DNA of 64,000 nt from Thermotoga profunda AZM34c06 (GTDB lineage Bacteria > Thermotogota > Thermotogae > Thermotogales > DSM-5069). Where the stretch lies: NCBI RefSeq assembly GCF_000828675.1, contig NZ_AP014510.1:1321413-1385412 (forward strand), read 5' to 3'. The position numbers were made by a program, and so were the translations under genes. Positions 43,429-52,194 of the stretch are shown here, one piece after another (the stretch's first letter is position 1; each line of letters begins with the position of its first letter). Below the pieces are notes generated by a model. The model was not told the DNA's origin. It did no database searches and worked only from the letters and a program-made list of their open reading frames with translations.

Positions 43429-44471
43429 TAGGACAAATTATATGGAAAAAGGTTGATTCACTCATACCAGGAGATATAGCTATGGAGACTGTGCAGATTG
43501 CCGACAACCAGTCTCCGTTAGTTCGTTTAGGACAAACTCTTACTAAAGAGATCATAGAAAACCTCAAAACAAATGGCGTGAAATATCTGTGGGTACAGAT
43601 CTCACCAGTTACTCCCCCTGTCGTGAGTCCGCAGAAAGTGGAAAAATTGAAAGAAGAAATGAAAGATATCTTCCACAACGCTGCAGAAAAGATGCGGGTA
43701 AACAAAAATGAGATAAGAGATCTTTCAAGTGAAATTGTAAATGACATTGTGAAAAACTACTCTGATAAAATTTCTTTGATTTTCTTGATTCAACAAAGTG
43801 ATGAAGAATACACATATGTTCATGAAGTACATGTTGGAATGATATCGGCATTGATAGGTTTGGAAGTTGGAATGAAGATAAACGAATTATCACGATTGGC
43901 ATTTTCTTCGATAATTCACGATATCGGTAAAGTTTTGGTCCCCAAAGAGATTCTCTATGCACCGCGGAAGTTGACAGAGAAAGAATTCGAGTTAGTAAAA
44001 AAGCACGTAGAATATGGTAGTAGAATATGTGAGAATTCCAATGTCGATGATCCTAAGGTAATAAGTGGCGTCAGAGATCATCATGAAAAACTCGATGGAA
44101 CTGGATATCTCAGAGGATTAACGAAAGACCAATTAGAAGTAGAAGCAAAGATTATAGCAATTGCAGATATATATGATGCTCTAATTTCAAATCGATCGTA
44201 CAAATCCTCTTGGTCGCCATATAAAACTATCTCAGAACTGATTAAAATGGCATCCTTTGGAAAACTCGACAAAGAATTAGTTCAAGCATTTGTGTCTATA
44301 GTCGGACTTTATCCAGTTGGAACGACAGTCCTTCTGAATTCAGGCGAAAAGGCAGTTGTGATTGGAAACACAAAAGGCCGTGCAACGCAGCCTATTGTGA
44401 GGCTTGATAATGGAGAATACATTGATTTAGCAGAGACGAAAAAATTGACGATTACTCAAGTCTTGGATTGA
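43425..44471 (+). CDS. HD-GYP-like domain protein with altered GYP motif
   Basis: 348 residues: N-terminal DUF3391-like region, then an HD-GYP domain with H133 (YVHEVHV), HD at 165-166 plus K169 (HDIGK), H194 and HHEKLDG at 219-225. The family GYP triad that defines c-di-GMP phosphodiesterases is GYL here (GTGYLRG). Metal ligands are intact, so phosphodiesterase activity is likely, but the substrate may differ. ATG overlaps the M16 stop (ATGA). Its 3' end overlaps the convergent fdhC-like gene by 16 bases. Confidence 0.88.
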   Translation: MIGQIIWKKVDSLIPGDIAMETVQIADNQSPLVRLGQTLTKEIIENLKTNGVKYLWVQISPVTPPVVSPQKVEKLKEEMKDIFHNAAEKMRVNKNEIRDLSSEIVNDIVKNYSDKISLIFLIQQSDEEYTYVHEVHVGMISALIGLEVGMKINELSRLAFSSIIHDIGKVLVPKEILYAPRKLTEKEFELVKKHVEYGSRICENSNVDDPKVISGVRDHHEKLDGTGYLRGLTKDQLEVEAKIIAIADIYDALISNRSYKSSWSPYKTISELIKMASFGKLDKELVQAFVSIVGLYPVGTTVLLNSGEKAVVIGNTKGRATQPIVRLDNGEYIDLAETKKLTITQVLD

Positions 44472-45262
44472 CCAGTTGTTCTGTAATAACTCAGATAATA
44501 AAAAAGTGCAGTAAAGATTCCCGGTCCAACTATGTTTCCAAGTGTTGCTCCGATGATGTTCTTCCAAAAACCTGCCCAATTCAAAGTCTCAGGACCAAAA
44601 TTTGAAGCAGCTTTTATGAAAAGTCCAAGCGGTATCAAGGACATATTTGCCACACTGTGCTCAAACCCTATGGCGACAAAAGTCATGATCGGGAAGAATA
44701 TACCCAAGATTTTGCCTTCCACAGTATCCGCTGCCAATGCGAGTATTACAGCCAAATCGACTAATATATTGCATAACATACCCCTGAAAAAGATCGCACC
44801 AAAACCCAGAGTAACTTTCGAATTTGCAACAGAGATCGCAGTCTTCCCAAAGTCATTTACAACCTGTTCCATACCCCAGAGTTTTGTTTGTACAAGCATC
44901 CATGCAATCAATAAAGAACCAACAAGGTTAAAAAGATAAACAACTATCCAGTTTCTAAGCATCTGTCTTACTGTTATCTTTCTTGCATAAACCGAAGTCA
45001 ACATGAGAACATTTCCCGTGAAAAGTTCAGCCCCTGCTATAACGACAAGCATTAGTCCCACTGTAAAAACTGCGCCACCAAGAACCTTCTTCAGACCATA
45101 AGGTTCTACTTGTGTCATTGCAGTAAGCGCCATGATACCACCAAAACCTATGTACATACCCGCAAGGATTCCGAGAAGTGCCATCTGAGTGAAGCTCAGT
45201 TTAGCTTTCTTAATTGAAATTTCTTCAATGAGTATTTTTTGAACCTCAGCTGGTGATTTCAC
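44456..45262 (-). CDS. Formate/nitrite transporter (FNT) family channel
   Basis: Pentameric membrane channel for formate or similar small anions. 268 residues, six membrane helices; GILAGMYIGFGGIMAL near 31 and AGAELFTGNVLMLT near 77 (Omega loop) and FFRGMLCNILVDLAV near 158 are diagnostic, and FEHSVANMS near 202 carries the central His of the pore (H204 region). GTG start at 45262, overlapping the fdhD-like stop. Context with formate dehydrogenase argues for formate as substrate. Confidence 0.92.
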   Translation of the reverse strand: MKSPAEVQKILIEEISIKKAKLSFTQMALLGILAGMYIGFGGIMALTAMTQVEPYGLKKVLGGAVFTVGLMLVVIAGAELFTGNVLMLTSVYARKITVRQMLRNWIVVYLFNLVGSLLIAWMLVQTKLWGMEQVVNDFGKTAISVANSKVTLGFGAIFFRGMLCNILVDLAVILALAADTVEGKILGIFFPIMTFVAIGFEHSVANMSLIPLGLFIKAASNFGPETLNWAGFWKNIIGATLGNIVGPGIFTALFYYLSYYRTTGQSKT

Positions 45263-45945
45263 AAAGACACCTCCTTTATTCTCTCTTTGTGAGTATAAAC
45301 GTTCATTCTGCCCTCTCTTACAAAACCTATGAGTGTGAGATTTAATTTTTCTGAAAACTCAATCGCACTGGCCATAACTGGTGCTTTTGATGCTAATATT
45401 TCAATACCTGAAAGTATACATTTAAGAGCCATTTCCAAAGGTAGTCTCCCACTACTCAGAAGCATCTTATTTGATGGATCTATCTTGTTCTTTACAAGCC
45501 AACCGATAACTTTATCGACGGCATTGTGTCTACCAACATCTTCAGATTTCACAAGACATTGGCCATCAACTGTGTAAAGTCCTGCCAAATGAACTGCACC
45601 AGTTTGCTTGTGTAAGGGATTGTTTAGAAGATCTTTCATCGAATCTATAAGTATTGATGCACTCACGAAAGTTTTCACACCAACAGGTCTTGGTTCAATC
45701 TTTTCGAATTCAAGAACATCGATAAAAACGCTCCCTGGCTTTATCAGAAAACTCCAGCGAAGCAATTTCACTCCTTGATACAAAAGTTTCCCAATAATCA
45801 GCTCTTCCAAGTCACTTGCAAGACAATGAATCTCTTCGACAAATTCATTATTGACATAGAATTTGATATAACTGTCTTCTACGATTTGATCTTCTACTAT
45901 TTGATAACTACCATCGGCTTTTACCTTGTGAGTTTGTAAGAACAT
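45259..45945 (-). CDS. fdhD: FdhD-like formate dehydrogenase accessory sulfurtransferase without CxxC
   Basis: FdhD passes sulfur from IscS to the molybdenum cofactor of formate dehydrogenase. 228 residues. Recognised by EDVGRHNAVDKVIGW near 139, LLSSGRLPLEMALKC near 166 and ASKAPVMASAIEFSEKLNLTLIGFVREGRMNVYT near 188. The Cys loop normally found before the Ser-rich helix (CGxCG-like) is replaced by RPVGVKTF; only three isolated Cys remain. Start ATG after GAGGTGG, overlapping the mobA-like gene by 25 bases. Confidence 0.88.
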   Translation of the reverse strand: MFLQTHKVKADGSYQIVEDQIVEDSYIKFYVNNEFVEEIHCLASDLEELIIGKLLYQGVKLLRWSFLIKPGSVFIDVLEFEKIEPRPVGVKTFVSASILIDSMKDLLNNPLHKQTGAVHLAGLYTVDGQCLVKSEDVGRHNAVDKVIGWLVKNKIDPSNKMLLSSGRLPLEMALKCILSGIEILASKAPVMASAIEFSEKLNLTLIGFVREGRMNVYTHKERIKEVSL

Positions 45946-46502
45946 CCTGCCACCTCTAAGAATTTCAGATCAGACTTGGTATTTATATTCACAAAACTCC
46001 ATTCCCAATTTGGTATCTCTCTGAAAAAATCTTCTGTCACATACAACACCTTTGAATGGTCAAAAGCCGCACGAAAGGAGCTGTCAGCACACACCATAGA
46101 CTTCACTAAATTCTCTCTGATTGTTCTGCTGTAAATTGCATGCAACGGATGAATTCCATCCGAGAGTTTTGGGACAACTGCATCTGTTTTTTCTACCTTG
46201 AACAAGTCGATCATACTTTCCACAACATCTGGCAAGATGAATGGCATGTCACATCCCACAACAAACAAATCATCTTCAAATATCTCTATAGCAGTCAAAA
46301 CACCACCCAAGGGACCTGCCGAATAACGATCTTTTAAATATTGCAAACCTTTATATGGTTTACCAACAAGTACGATCTGAGTGAAAACTCTTGACAGTTT
46401 CTCGTACACATGTTCTATCATTGGTTTCGTTCCGATGAGATATTCACTCTTATCTTCACCAAATCTTTTGGAACTTCCTCCATTTAATATTACCGCTCTC
46501 AT
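45921..46502 (-). CDS. mobA: Molybdenum cofactor guanylyltransferase MobA-like
   Basis: Attaches GMP to molybdopterin to make the MGD form used by formate dehydrogenase. 193 residues. N-terminal LNGGSSKRFGEDK is the nucleotide-binding loop; SAGPLGGVLTAIE near 61 and VVGCDMPFILPDVV near 80 with the metal-binding Asp are family marks. ATG overlaps the stop of the formate dehydrogenase gene (ATGA), so the cofactor enzyme is coupled to its client. Confidence 0.92.
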   Translation of the reverse strand: MRAVILNGGSSKRFGEDKSEYLIGTKPMIEHVYEKLSRVFTQIVLVGKPYKGLQYLKDRYSAGPLGGVLTAIEIFEDDLFVVGCDMPFILPDVVESMIDLFKVEKTDAVVPKLSDGIHPLHAIYSRTIRENLVKSMVCADSSFRAAFDHSKVLYVTEDFFREIPNWEWSFVNINTKSDLKFLEVAGCSYKLTR

Positions 46503-49192
46503 GATTTTTCAATTCTCACAGCCGTCACTTTGAAGTTTGGTATCTTCGCTATTGGATCTAAGGGTTCAGCCAAGGTTAATTCATTTATAGGAGTTTCATA
46601 GAAGTGAAAAGAGCTGAAAATAGTCTTTGGGGGCACTCTTTCTGTGATTTTCGCGATACCCTTTACTTTACCACGTCTGGAAATTATATAAACTTCATCT
46701 TTATCTTTAACGCCAAGCTCTTGTGCATCGAGTGGATTCATCTCTATATATGGTTCATTCAAATATTTTGCGATGGTGCTCCTTCTTGTCATAGTGCCGG
46801 TATGGAAGTGAAATAGTATGCGACCTGTTGTGAGATAAAAGGGATATTCTTCATCTGGGAGTTCAGGAGATTCTCTGTATTCAACAACATGAAATTTTCC
46901 AAATCCATCTGCTGTATTAAATTTGATAGTGTGCAATATTGGAGTTCCAGGATCTTCAAGTGTTCTACAAGGCCATTGCAAGCCTTTTTCTTTGATTCTG
47001 TCATGAGTTATACCACCATAGATTGGTGTTAATGACCTAATCTCTTCCATTATTTGGGCAGGTGAATCGTAATTCATATCATAACCCAATTTTTTGGACA
47101 GCTCAACAATGATCTGCCAATCTGGTTTACTTTCTCCGATGGGTTCAAATGCCTTTCTGACGAGTTGTACACGTCTTTCTGTGTTGGTAAAGGTACCATC
47201 TTTTTCAAGAAAAGATGCAGCGGGTAATATCACGTGTGCATGCTTATTCGTTTCATTCAAGAACATATCCATTGAAACGAAAAATTCAAGTTTTGACAGT
47301 GCTTCATCGACTAAGGATGCATCTGGATCTGAGAGCCTGGGATTTTCACCCATTATCACAAGTGCTTTTATTTTACCTTCAAGGGCTGCATGGATCATTT
47401 CAACAACTGTTAAACCAACCTTTGCCGGGATCTTTGTCTGCCACGCTTTTTCGAATTTCTCTACCACTTCAGGTACGGTGACTTTCTGGTAACCTGTCAG
47501 TACATCTGGTAATGCCCCCATATCACAAGCGCCTTGAACATTGTTCTGTCCACGAAGTGGATTTACACCTGCCCCTTCCTTTCCAAGATTACCAGTTGCC
47601 ATTGCAAGGTTTGCAATCGCAAGGACATTGTCTGTACCATGTTCATGCTGAGTTATTCCCATTGAATACACGATCGCTGCCCTTTGAGCCTTACCATAAA
47701 GTCTTGCTGCTTCGATGATTTTTTCTTTTGGGACACCTGTTATTCTCTCAACGTATTCAGGTGTATATTTTTCGATGGCGTTTTTCAATTCATTAAAACC
47801 AGTTGTCTTAGTAAGTACAAAATCTGTGTCTACCAAGTTTTCTTTGATTATCACATGCAACAGACCATTGAAAAGTGCAACATCGGTACCTGGTCTTTGT
47901 CTTAACCAAATGGTTGCGTATTTTACAAGTTCAATCTTCCTTGGATCTGCAACTATGAGTTTCGCTCCATTTCTGACTGCTTTTTTTATCCTTGATCCAT
48001 ATACAGGATGGGCTTCAGTTGTGTTCGACCCCGTAACGAGGATTACCTGAGCTTTGAGAATATCTTTTAGATTGTTGGTCATCGCACCACTACCAAAGGA
48101 TCGCGCAAGACCAGCTACAGTTGAAGCATGACACAATCTTGCACAGTGGTCTACGTTCGGTGTCTTGAGTACTGCCCTTGCAAATTTTTGCATCAAGTAA
48201 TTCTCTTCATTTGTACATTTTGCCGAAGAAAGAACTCCTATACTCTCGCTTCCGTATTCTTCCATGACTTTTTTCAAACCGCTCGCAGCATAGTCAAGGG
48301 CTTCCTGCCAATCTGTCTCAACAAATTCACCGTTCTTTTTTATCAGTGGCTTTGTCAATCTGGCAGGATCGTTGACGAAATCCAAACCAAATTTGCCTTT
48401 AACGCATGTTGCGATTCCATCATTGACATCGGGATTAATCATCGATCCATATACCCTGACGACTTGTTTGGTCCTTTTATCGACAAAGATATCAAGCTGG
48501 CAACCAACACCACAATATGGGCATGTCGTTGTCTCCTTCTCGACTTCCAACCACCTTGTCTTTCCAATAGCAGGTTTTTCAACTATCGCACCAACTGGAC
48601 ACACCGTGGCACACTGGCCACAAAACACACACTCACTCTCTCTGAGTGGGACTCCAAAGGCTGGTTCTGGCAATGTTTGATAACCTCTGTCAACCATCGA
48701 GTAGATTGACATATTTTCTATCTCATCACAGACTCTTACACAAAGCTGGCATTGAATGCATTTATTCAAATCTCTCACAATAAAAGGATCTGCATCATCC
48801 AATGGTAACCCTCTGAGTTCAATTTCATTTGATGGTATCTTGATGTTGTATTTGTATGCCAGTTCTTGCAATTTACAGTTTCCATTTGCATCACAAGTCA
48901 TACAATCGTTGGGATGAACCTTCAGTAGCAAAGAAAGATTTATTTTTCTCGCATTGATAACCCTATTTGTTGCGGTATAAATTTTCATTCCATCAAAGAC
49001 TTTTGTTGTACAGGCAGTTTGTAGATTTTTCATTCCTTCGACTTCAACAGCGCAAATTCTACACGCGCCAATTGGTTCAAGCGATGGATGATGGCACAGA
49101 ACTGGAATATCCACACCATTTTGCTCTGCTACATCATAAATCGTTTGACCATCTTTGGCATCGTAAATACGATTATTTATAGAAATTTTCAT
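46499..49192 (-). CDS. fdhA: Formate dehydrogenase, molybdopterin/iron-sulfur catalytic subunit (Cys form)
   Basis: Oxidises formate to CO2 (or the reverse). 897 residues. N-terminal NuoG/hydrogenase-like part: [2Fe-2S] with C33, C44, C47, C61; His-Cys3 cluster H93, C97, C100, C106; two [4Fe-4S] motifs CIQCQLC...C (145-155) and CVFCGQC...C (188-198). Catalytic part: CPYCGVGC plus C263, then VDHCARLCH with C354 at the selenocysteine position and H355. The final ~130 residues are the MGD-binding domain. ATG follows AGGAGGTG. An electron partner subunit is not encoded nearby. Confidence 0.94.
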   Translation of the reverse strand: MKISINNRIYDAKDGQTIYDVAEQNGVDIPVLCHHPSLEPIGACRICAVEVEGMKNLQTACTTKVFDGMKIYTATNRVINARKINLSLLLKVHPNDCMTCDANGNCKLQELAYKYNIKIPSNEIELRGLPLDDADPFIVRDLNKCIQCQLCVRVCDEIENMSIYSMVDRGYQTLPEPAFGVPLRESECVFCGQCATVCPVGAIVEKPAIGKTRWLEVEKETTTCPYCGVGCQLDIFVDKRTKQVVRVYGSMINPDVNDGIATCVKGKFGLDFVNDPARLTKPLIKKNGEFVETDWQEALDYAASGLKKVMEEYGSESIGVLSSAKCTNEENYLMQKFARAVLKTPNVDHCARLCHASTVAGLARSFGSGAMTNNLKDILKAQVILVTGSNTTEAHPVYGSRIKKAVRNGAKLIVADPRKIELVKYATIWLRQRPGTDVALFNGLLHVIIKENLVDTDFVLTKTTGFNELKNAIEKYTPEYVERITGVPKEKIIEAARLYGKAQRAAIVYSMGITQHEHGTDNVLAIANLAMATGNLGKEGAGVNPLRGQNNVQGACDMGALPDVLTGYQKVTVPEVVEKFEKAWQTKIPAKVGLTVVEMIHAALEGKIKALVIMGENPRLSDPDASLVDEALSKLEFFVSMDMFLNETNKHAHVILPAASFLEKDGTFTNTERRVQLVRKAFEPIGESKPDWQIIVELSKKLGYDMNYDSPAQIMEEIRSLTPIYGGITHDRIKEKGLQWPCRTLEDPGTPILHTIKFNTADGFGKFHVVEYRESPELPDEEYPFYLTTGRILFHFHTGTMTRRSTIAKYLNEPYIEMNPLDAQELGVKDKDEVYIISRRGKVKGIAKITERVPPKTIFSSFHFYETPINELTLAEPLDPIAKIPNFKVTAVRIEKS

Positions 49193-49237
49193 TTTCACAC
49201 CTCCTACTGATAAACCATTGTGTAACAATGAGAATCT

Positions 49238-49720
49238 TCAAAATATCGGGGAAAAACCCTGTTCATACCAGAAGTTTTTCATCGCCTCATCGTAGAGATC
49301 CTTGAGTATATCTCTGTGTGACTTTTCCCAGGATGATAATTCCAAGAGTACTTTTTTAAGGACATCATCTGAAGTATTCTTTGCCGCATTCTCATAAAAA
49401 ACGGCAAAATCGTGTTCTATTAAATACGCCATTCTCAATATAGACAGATCCGTCATTGAATTGATATCTCCTGAGGATTCTTCAAGTTCTCTGATCTCAA
49501 AATCACTTGTTTTGTAAAGAGAAATTTCTTGGGGAATTGACTTTGTTTGGAGCAGATCAGTGATATAATTGATATGTAATTGCTCCATCTGAACTAACTG
49601 CTCAAAGAGTTGTTTCAATTGTTGACTACAGATGCGTTCCAATCTGGTTTTATAAAACTCTCTACCTTCTATTTCTCGTGCAAGGGCGTACCTCAAAACA
49701 ATCTCAACCTGCTGATTCAT
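49238..49720 (-). CDS. Ferritin-like diiron protein (rubrerythrin-type without rubredoxin domain)
   Basis: 160 residues. Four-helix pattern with Glu/His pairs: REIEGREFY near 11, EQLVQMEQLHINYI near 40 (ExxH), YLIEHDFAVFYENAA near 99 and LSSWEKSHRDIL near 124 (ExxH). There are no C-terminal cysteines. First gene of the formate module, 45 bases before fdhA. Possible roles: peroxide protection of the oxygen-sensitive enzyme or iron handling. ATG at 49720 after TTGGGGGGA; the frame to 49765 lacks a site. Confidence 0.78.
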   Translation of the reverse strand: MNQQVEIVLRYALAREIEGREFYKTRLERICSQQLKQLFEQLVQMEQLHINYITDLLQTKSIPQEISLYKTSDFEIRELEESSGDINSMTDLSILRMAYLIEHDFAVFYENAAKNTSDDVLKKVLLELSSWEKSHRDILKDLYDEAMKNFWYEQGFSPIF

Positions 49721-49815
49721 AAAATCCCCCCAAATTGTCAAAAAATACTCATCAGAATTTTTCATATTTGGGATATATTATAACATCAAGATACGATCAA
49801 TAAGGAGGGTTAAAA

Positions 49816-50262
49816 ATGAGTCTGAAGGAAAAACTTTCTGAGGATCTCAAACAAGCAATGAAAGCAAGAGATGAAACTAAAATTCGCACAATAAGGCTCC
49901 TAATAGCTGCAATCAAAAATTTTGAGGTCGAAAAACTTGGACAAGCGACTGATGATGATGTGTTACAAATCATGTCAAAAGAAGTCAAAAAGAGACTTGA
50001 ATCAATTGAGATGTATAGACAGGCAAAGAGAGAAGATCTCGCAATTGAAGAAGAAAACGAACTCAAGATTATAAAATCTTACATGCCCGAGCAAATGAGT
50101 GAAGATCAGATAAGAGAGCTTGCAAAGAAACTGATACAGCAATACAACCTTTCAAGTCCAAAGGATATAGGAACAGTGATGAAGCTCATAATGCCACAAG
50201 TCAAAGGAAAAGCCGATGGCAAATTGGTTAACAAGATTGTTCAGGAATTGTTGGGAGGTTAA
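49816..50262 (+). CDS. GatB/YqeY domain protein
   Basis: 148 residues, the small YqeY family related to the tail of the tRNA amidotransferase subunit GatB. MSLKEKLSEDLKQAMKARDETKIRTIRLL at the N-terminus and DIGTVMKLIMPQVKGKADGKLVNKIVQELL at the end are typical. Function not firmly known; tRNA binding is assumed. ATG after AAGGAGG; 4 bases before mnmE. Confidence 0.9.
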   Translation: MSLKEKLSEDLKQAMKARDETKIRTIRLLIAAIKNFEVEKLGQATDDDVLQIMSKEVKKRLESIEMYRQAKREDLAIEEENELKIIKSYMPEQMSEDQIRELAKKLIQQYNLSSPKDIGTVMKLIMPQVKGKADGKLVNKIVQELLGG

Positions 50263-50266
50263 TTCA

Positions 50267-51619
50267 TTGTCAAATACAATCGCTGCAATCTCGACTCCAA
50301 AAGGGATAGGAGCAATAGCAATTATAAGGATAAGTGGCGATGATTCATGGCAGATTTGTCAGAAAATACTCGTTAATAAAATAAATGTGGAACCAAGAAA
50401 GGTCTTTCACAATTTCATAAAAGACGACGACGGTGCAATACTCGATGAAATAACAGTTGTTTTTTATAAAAAACCGCGTTCTTACACGGGTGAAGATATG
50501 GTTGAGATAATGTGCCATGGTGGTCCAATTGTCAGTCAATCGATTTTGGATCTCCTATTGAATAATGGTGCAAAACTGGCAGACCCTGGTGAGTTCACAA
50601 AAAGAGCCTTTTTGAATGGAAAAATCGACTTGACAAAGGCAGAAGCTATTAAACAGATTATCGAAGCTCCTTCAAGGACATCTGTTAAACTTGTTGCAAA
50701 TAACCTTTCTGGGAAGTTATCTGAAGTCGTGAAAAAACTGAGAGAGATGCTTCTCAGTGTTCTTGCAAAGATCGAAGTGGAGTTCGACTACCCCGATGAT
50801 GTTTTCACGGAAAGAGATATTTTGCTGAATGAACTGAGTGGGGCTTCTGATTTTGTTGAAAAATTGCTCGAAAATGCTCAGAATAGACTGACCATTTCAT
50901 CTGGGATCAAAATCGTTATTGTCGGCAAACCAAACGTTGGAAAATCTTCTCTTTTGAATGCACTTGTGAGGGAAGATCGTGCGATTGTTACTGAGATCCC
51001 TGGCACTACAAGAGATTTAATCCAAGTCCCAGTTACAATTGAAGGTATTTCTTTCACTCTCATTGATACCGCGGGTATAAGAGAATCGCAGGATAAGGTA
51101 GAAAAAATAGGTGTAGAAAGAGCTATAAAGGCAGCTTCAGAAGCTGATTTGATTTTGTTTGTACTCGATGCGACTACCCCTGTTGAAGAAGATGATATCA
51201 AGATTTTGGAATTGATAAAAAACAAGAGATATCTTGTGGTAATAAACAAGATAGATGCCAACGATTTGATCGATAGAGAGATGCTAAGGAATGTGCTTAA
51301 TACAGATATCCACACCATAACGATTTCCGCACTTCGCAAAGAAGGTATTGAAGAATTAGAAAGGCAAATAATCAAATCTGTATCAGACATAATTCACAGC
51401 ACTCAGGGGTATATCACCACAGAAAGACAGTATGAATGTCTCTTAAATTGCAAATTCAGCATAAAAAATGCAACCAAAGATTTCAAGGAAGGATATTCTT
51501 TGGATTTAGTTGCACAACAAATAAAAGATGCTATTGCAAATCTTGATATTTTGCTTGGAACAAATTACTCAAAGGATTTGATCGAGAAAATTTTCAGTGA
51601 TTTCTGTGTTGGAAAATGA
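50267..51619 (+). CDS. mnmE: tRNA modification GTPase MnmE
   Basis: With MnmG adds the carboxymethylaminomethyl group to U34 of tRNAs. 450 residues: N-terminal folate-binding domain (TIAAISTPKGIGAIAIIRISG, CHGG near 87), helical domain, and a G domain inserted in it with GKPNVGKSSLLNAL near 219, DTAGIRE near 266, NKID near 327. The C-terminal catalytic Cys motif is present as FCVGK. TTG start, seven bases after GGGAGG; the upstream ATG at 50216 overlaps yqeY. Confidence 0.96.
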   Translation: MSNTIAAISTPKGIGAIAIIRISGDDSWQICQKILVNKINVEPRKVFHNFIKDDDGAILDEITVVFYKKPRSYTGEDMVEIMCHGGPIVSQSILDLLLNNGAKLADPGEFTKRAFLNGKIDLTKAEAIKQIIEAPSRTSVKLVANNLSGKLSEVVKKLREMLLSVLAKIEVEFDYPDDVFTERDILLNELSGASDFVEKLLENAQNRLTISSGIKIVIVGKPNVGKSSLLNALVREDRAIVTEIPGTTRDLIQVPVTIEGISFTLIDTAGIRESQDKVEKIGVERAIKAASEADLILFVLDATTPVEEDDIKILELIKNKRYLVVINKIDANDLIDREMLRNVLNTDIHTITISALRKEGIEELERQIIKSVSDIIHSTQGYITTERQYECLLNCKFSIKNATKDFKEGYSLDLVAQQIKDAIANLDILLGTNYSKDLIEKIFSDFCVGK

Positions 51620-51623
51620 AAAT

Positions 51624-51645
51624 AGAGGGGGAACTTGCCCCCTCT
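51624..51645. terminator. Convergent hairpin between mnmE and hup
   Basis: Eight-bp stem AGAGGGGG (51624-51631) with CCCCCTCT (51638-51645). T-runs are short on both sides, so strength is uncertain. Confidence 0.6.
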
Positions 51646-51651
51646 TTGAAA

Positions 51652-51924
51652 TTACTTAACCTTCTCCTTCAATGCTTTGCCGGGTTTGAATTTTGGAACT
51701 TTTCTTGCAGGAATTGTGATTGGCTTCTTAGTCTGTGGGTTGACGCCCTTTCTGGATGCGGCTTTTCTGACTTCGAAGCTACCAAAACCAACGAGCTGAA
51801 CCTTTTCGCCCTTGGCAAGTGCATCTGTGACTGATTCAAAAACCATGTCTACGACTTTCTTGACGTCTTTCTTTTTGAGTCCCGCTTTCTTTGTTACCTT
51901 GTCGACAAGCTCCTTCTTGTTCAT
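51652..51924 (-). CDS. hup: DNA-binding protein HU
   Basis: Nucleoid protein that bends and supercoils DNA as a dimer. 90 residues, the exact family length. MNKKELVDKVTKKAGLKKKDVKKVVDMVFE forms the helical base; GFGSFEVRKAASRKGVNPQTKKPITIPARKVPKFKPGKALK contains the beta-arm with its conserved Pro and the signature. ATG after GGAGGGGG. Confidence 0.97.
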   Translation of the reverse strand: MNKKELVDKVTKKAGLKKKDVKKVVDMVFESVTDALAKGEKVQLVGFGSFEVRKAASRKGVNPQTKKPITIPARKVPKFKPGKALKEKVK

Positions 51925-51980
51925 CCGTTATCCCCCTCCTTCTATAGGGTTCCGGGAGATATATTCTCCCTCTTGCAAGA

Positions 51981-52010
51981 ATAATAACACTTTTTGGAGG
52001 GTGATTTCAA
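51981..52010 (-). promoter_or_regulatory. hup promoter
   Basis: Minus-strand -35 TTGAAA (52005-52010), 18-base spacer, -10 TATTAT (51981-51986), giving a ~50-base leader. The rest of the 51925-52194 gap shows no other feature. Confidence 0.65.
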
Positions 52011-52194
52011 GTCCCCCTTGATCAAAGGTGAAAAATCACGTATTAACATGACTCAAGTTGTGATATAGACCCATGTTGCATGACAAATTATTGAGAAAAA
52101 CCGTGTTTTAAAGTGATTTTGAAAGTAAGAGCTATCTATTACCAATTTTCATGGTATTATTGATTGAAAATGAAAGTATCTGGGAGGGCTTTGC

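Noticed and set aside
47094-48709. Long plus-strand frames opposite the formate dehydrogenase gene
   Set aside because: They mirror a well-conserved enzyme and lack ribosome sites.
46499-49192. Selenocysteine-containing formate dehydrogenase
   Set aside because: The position holds a normal Cys codon and the frame has no internal TGA.
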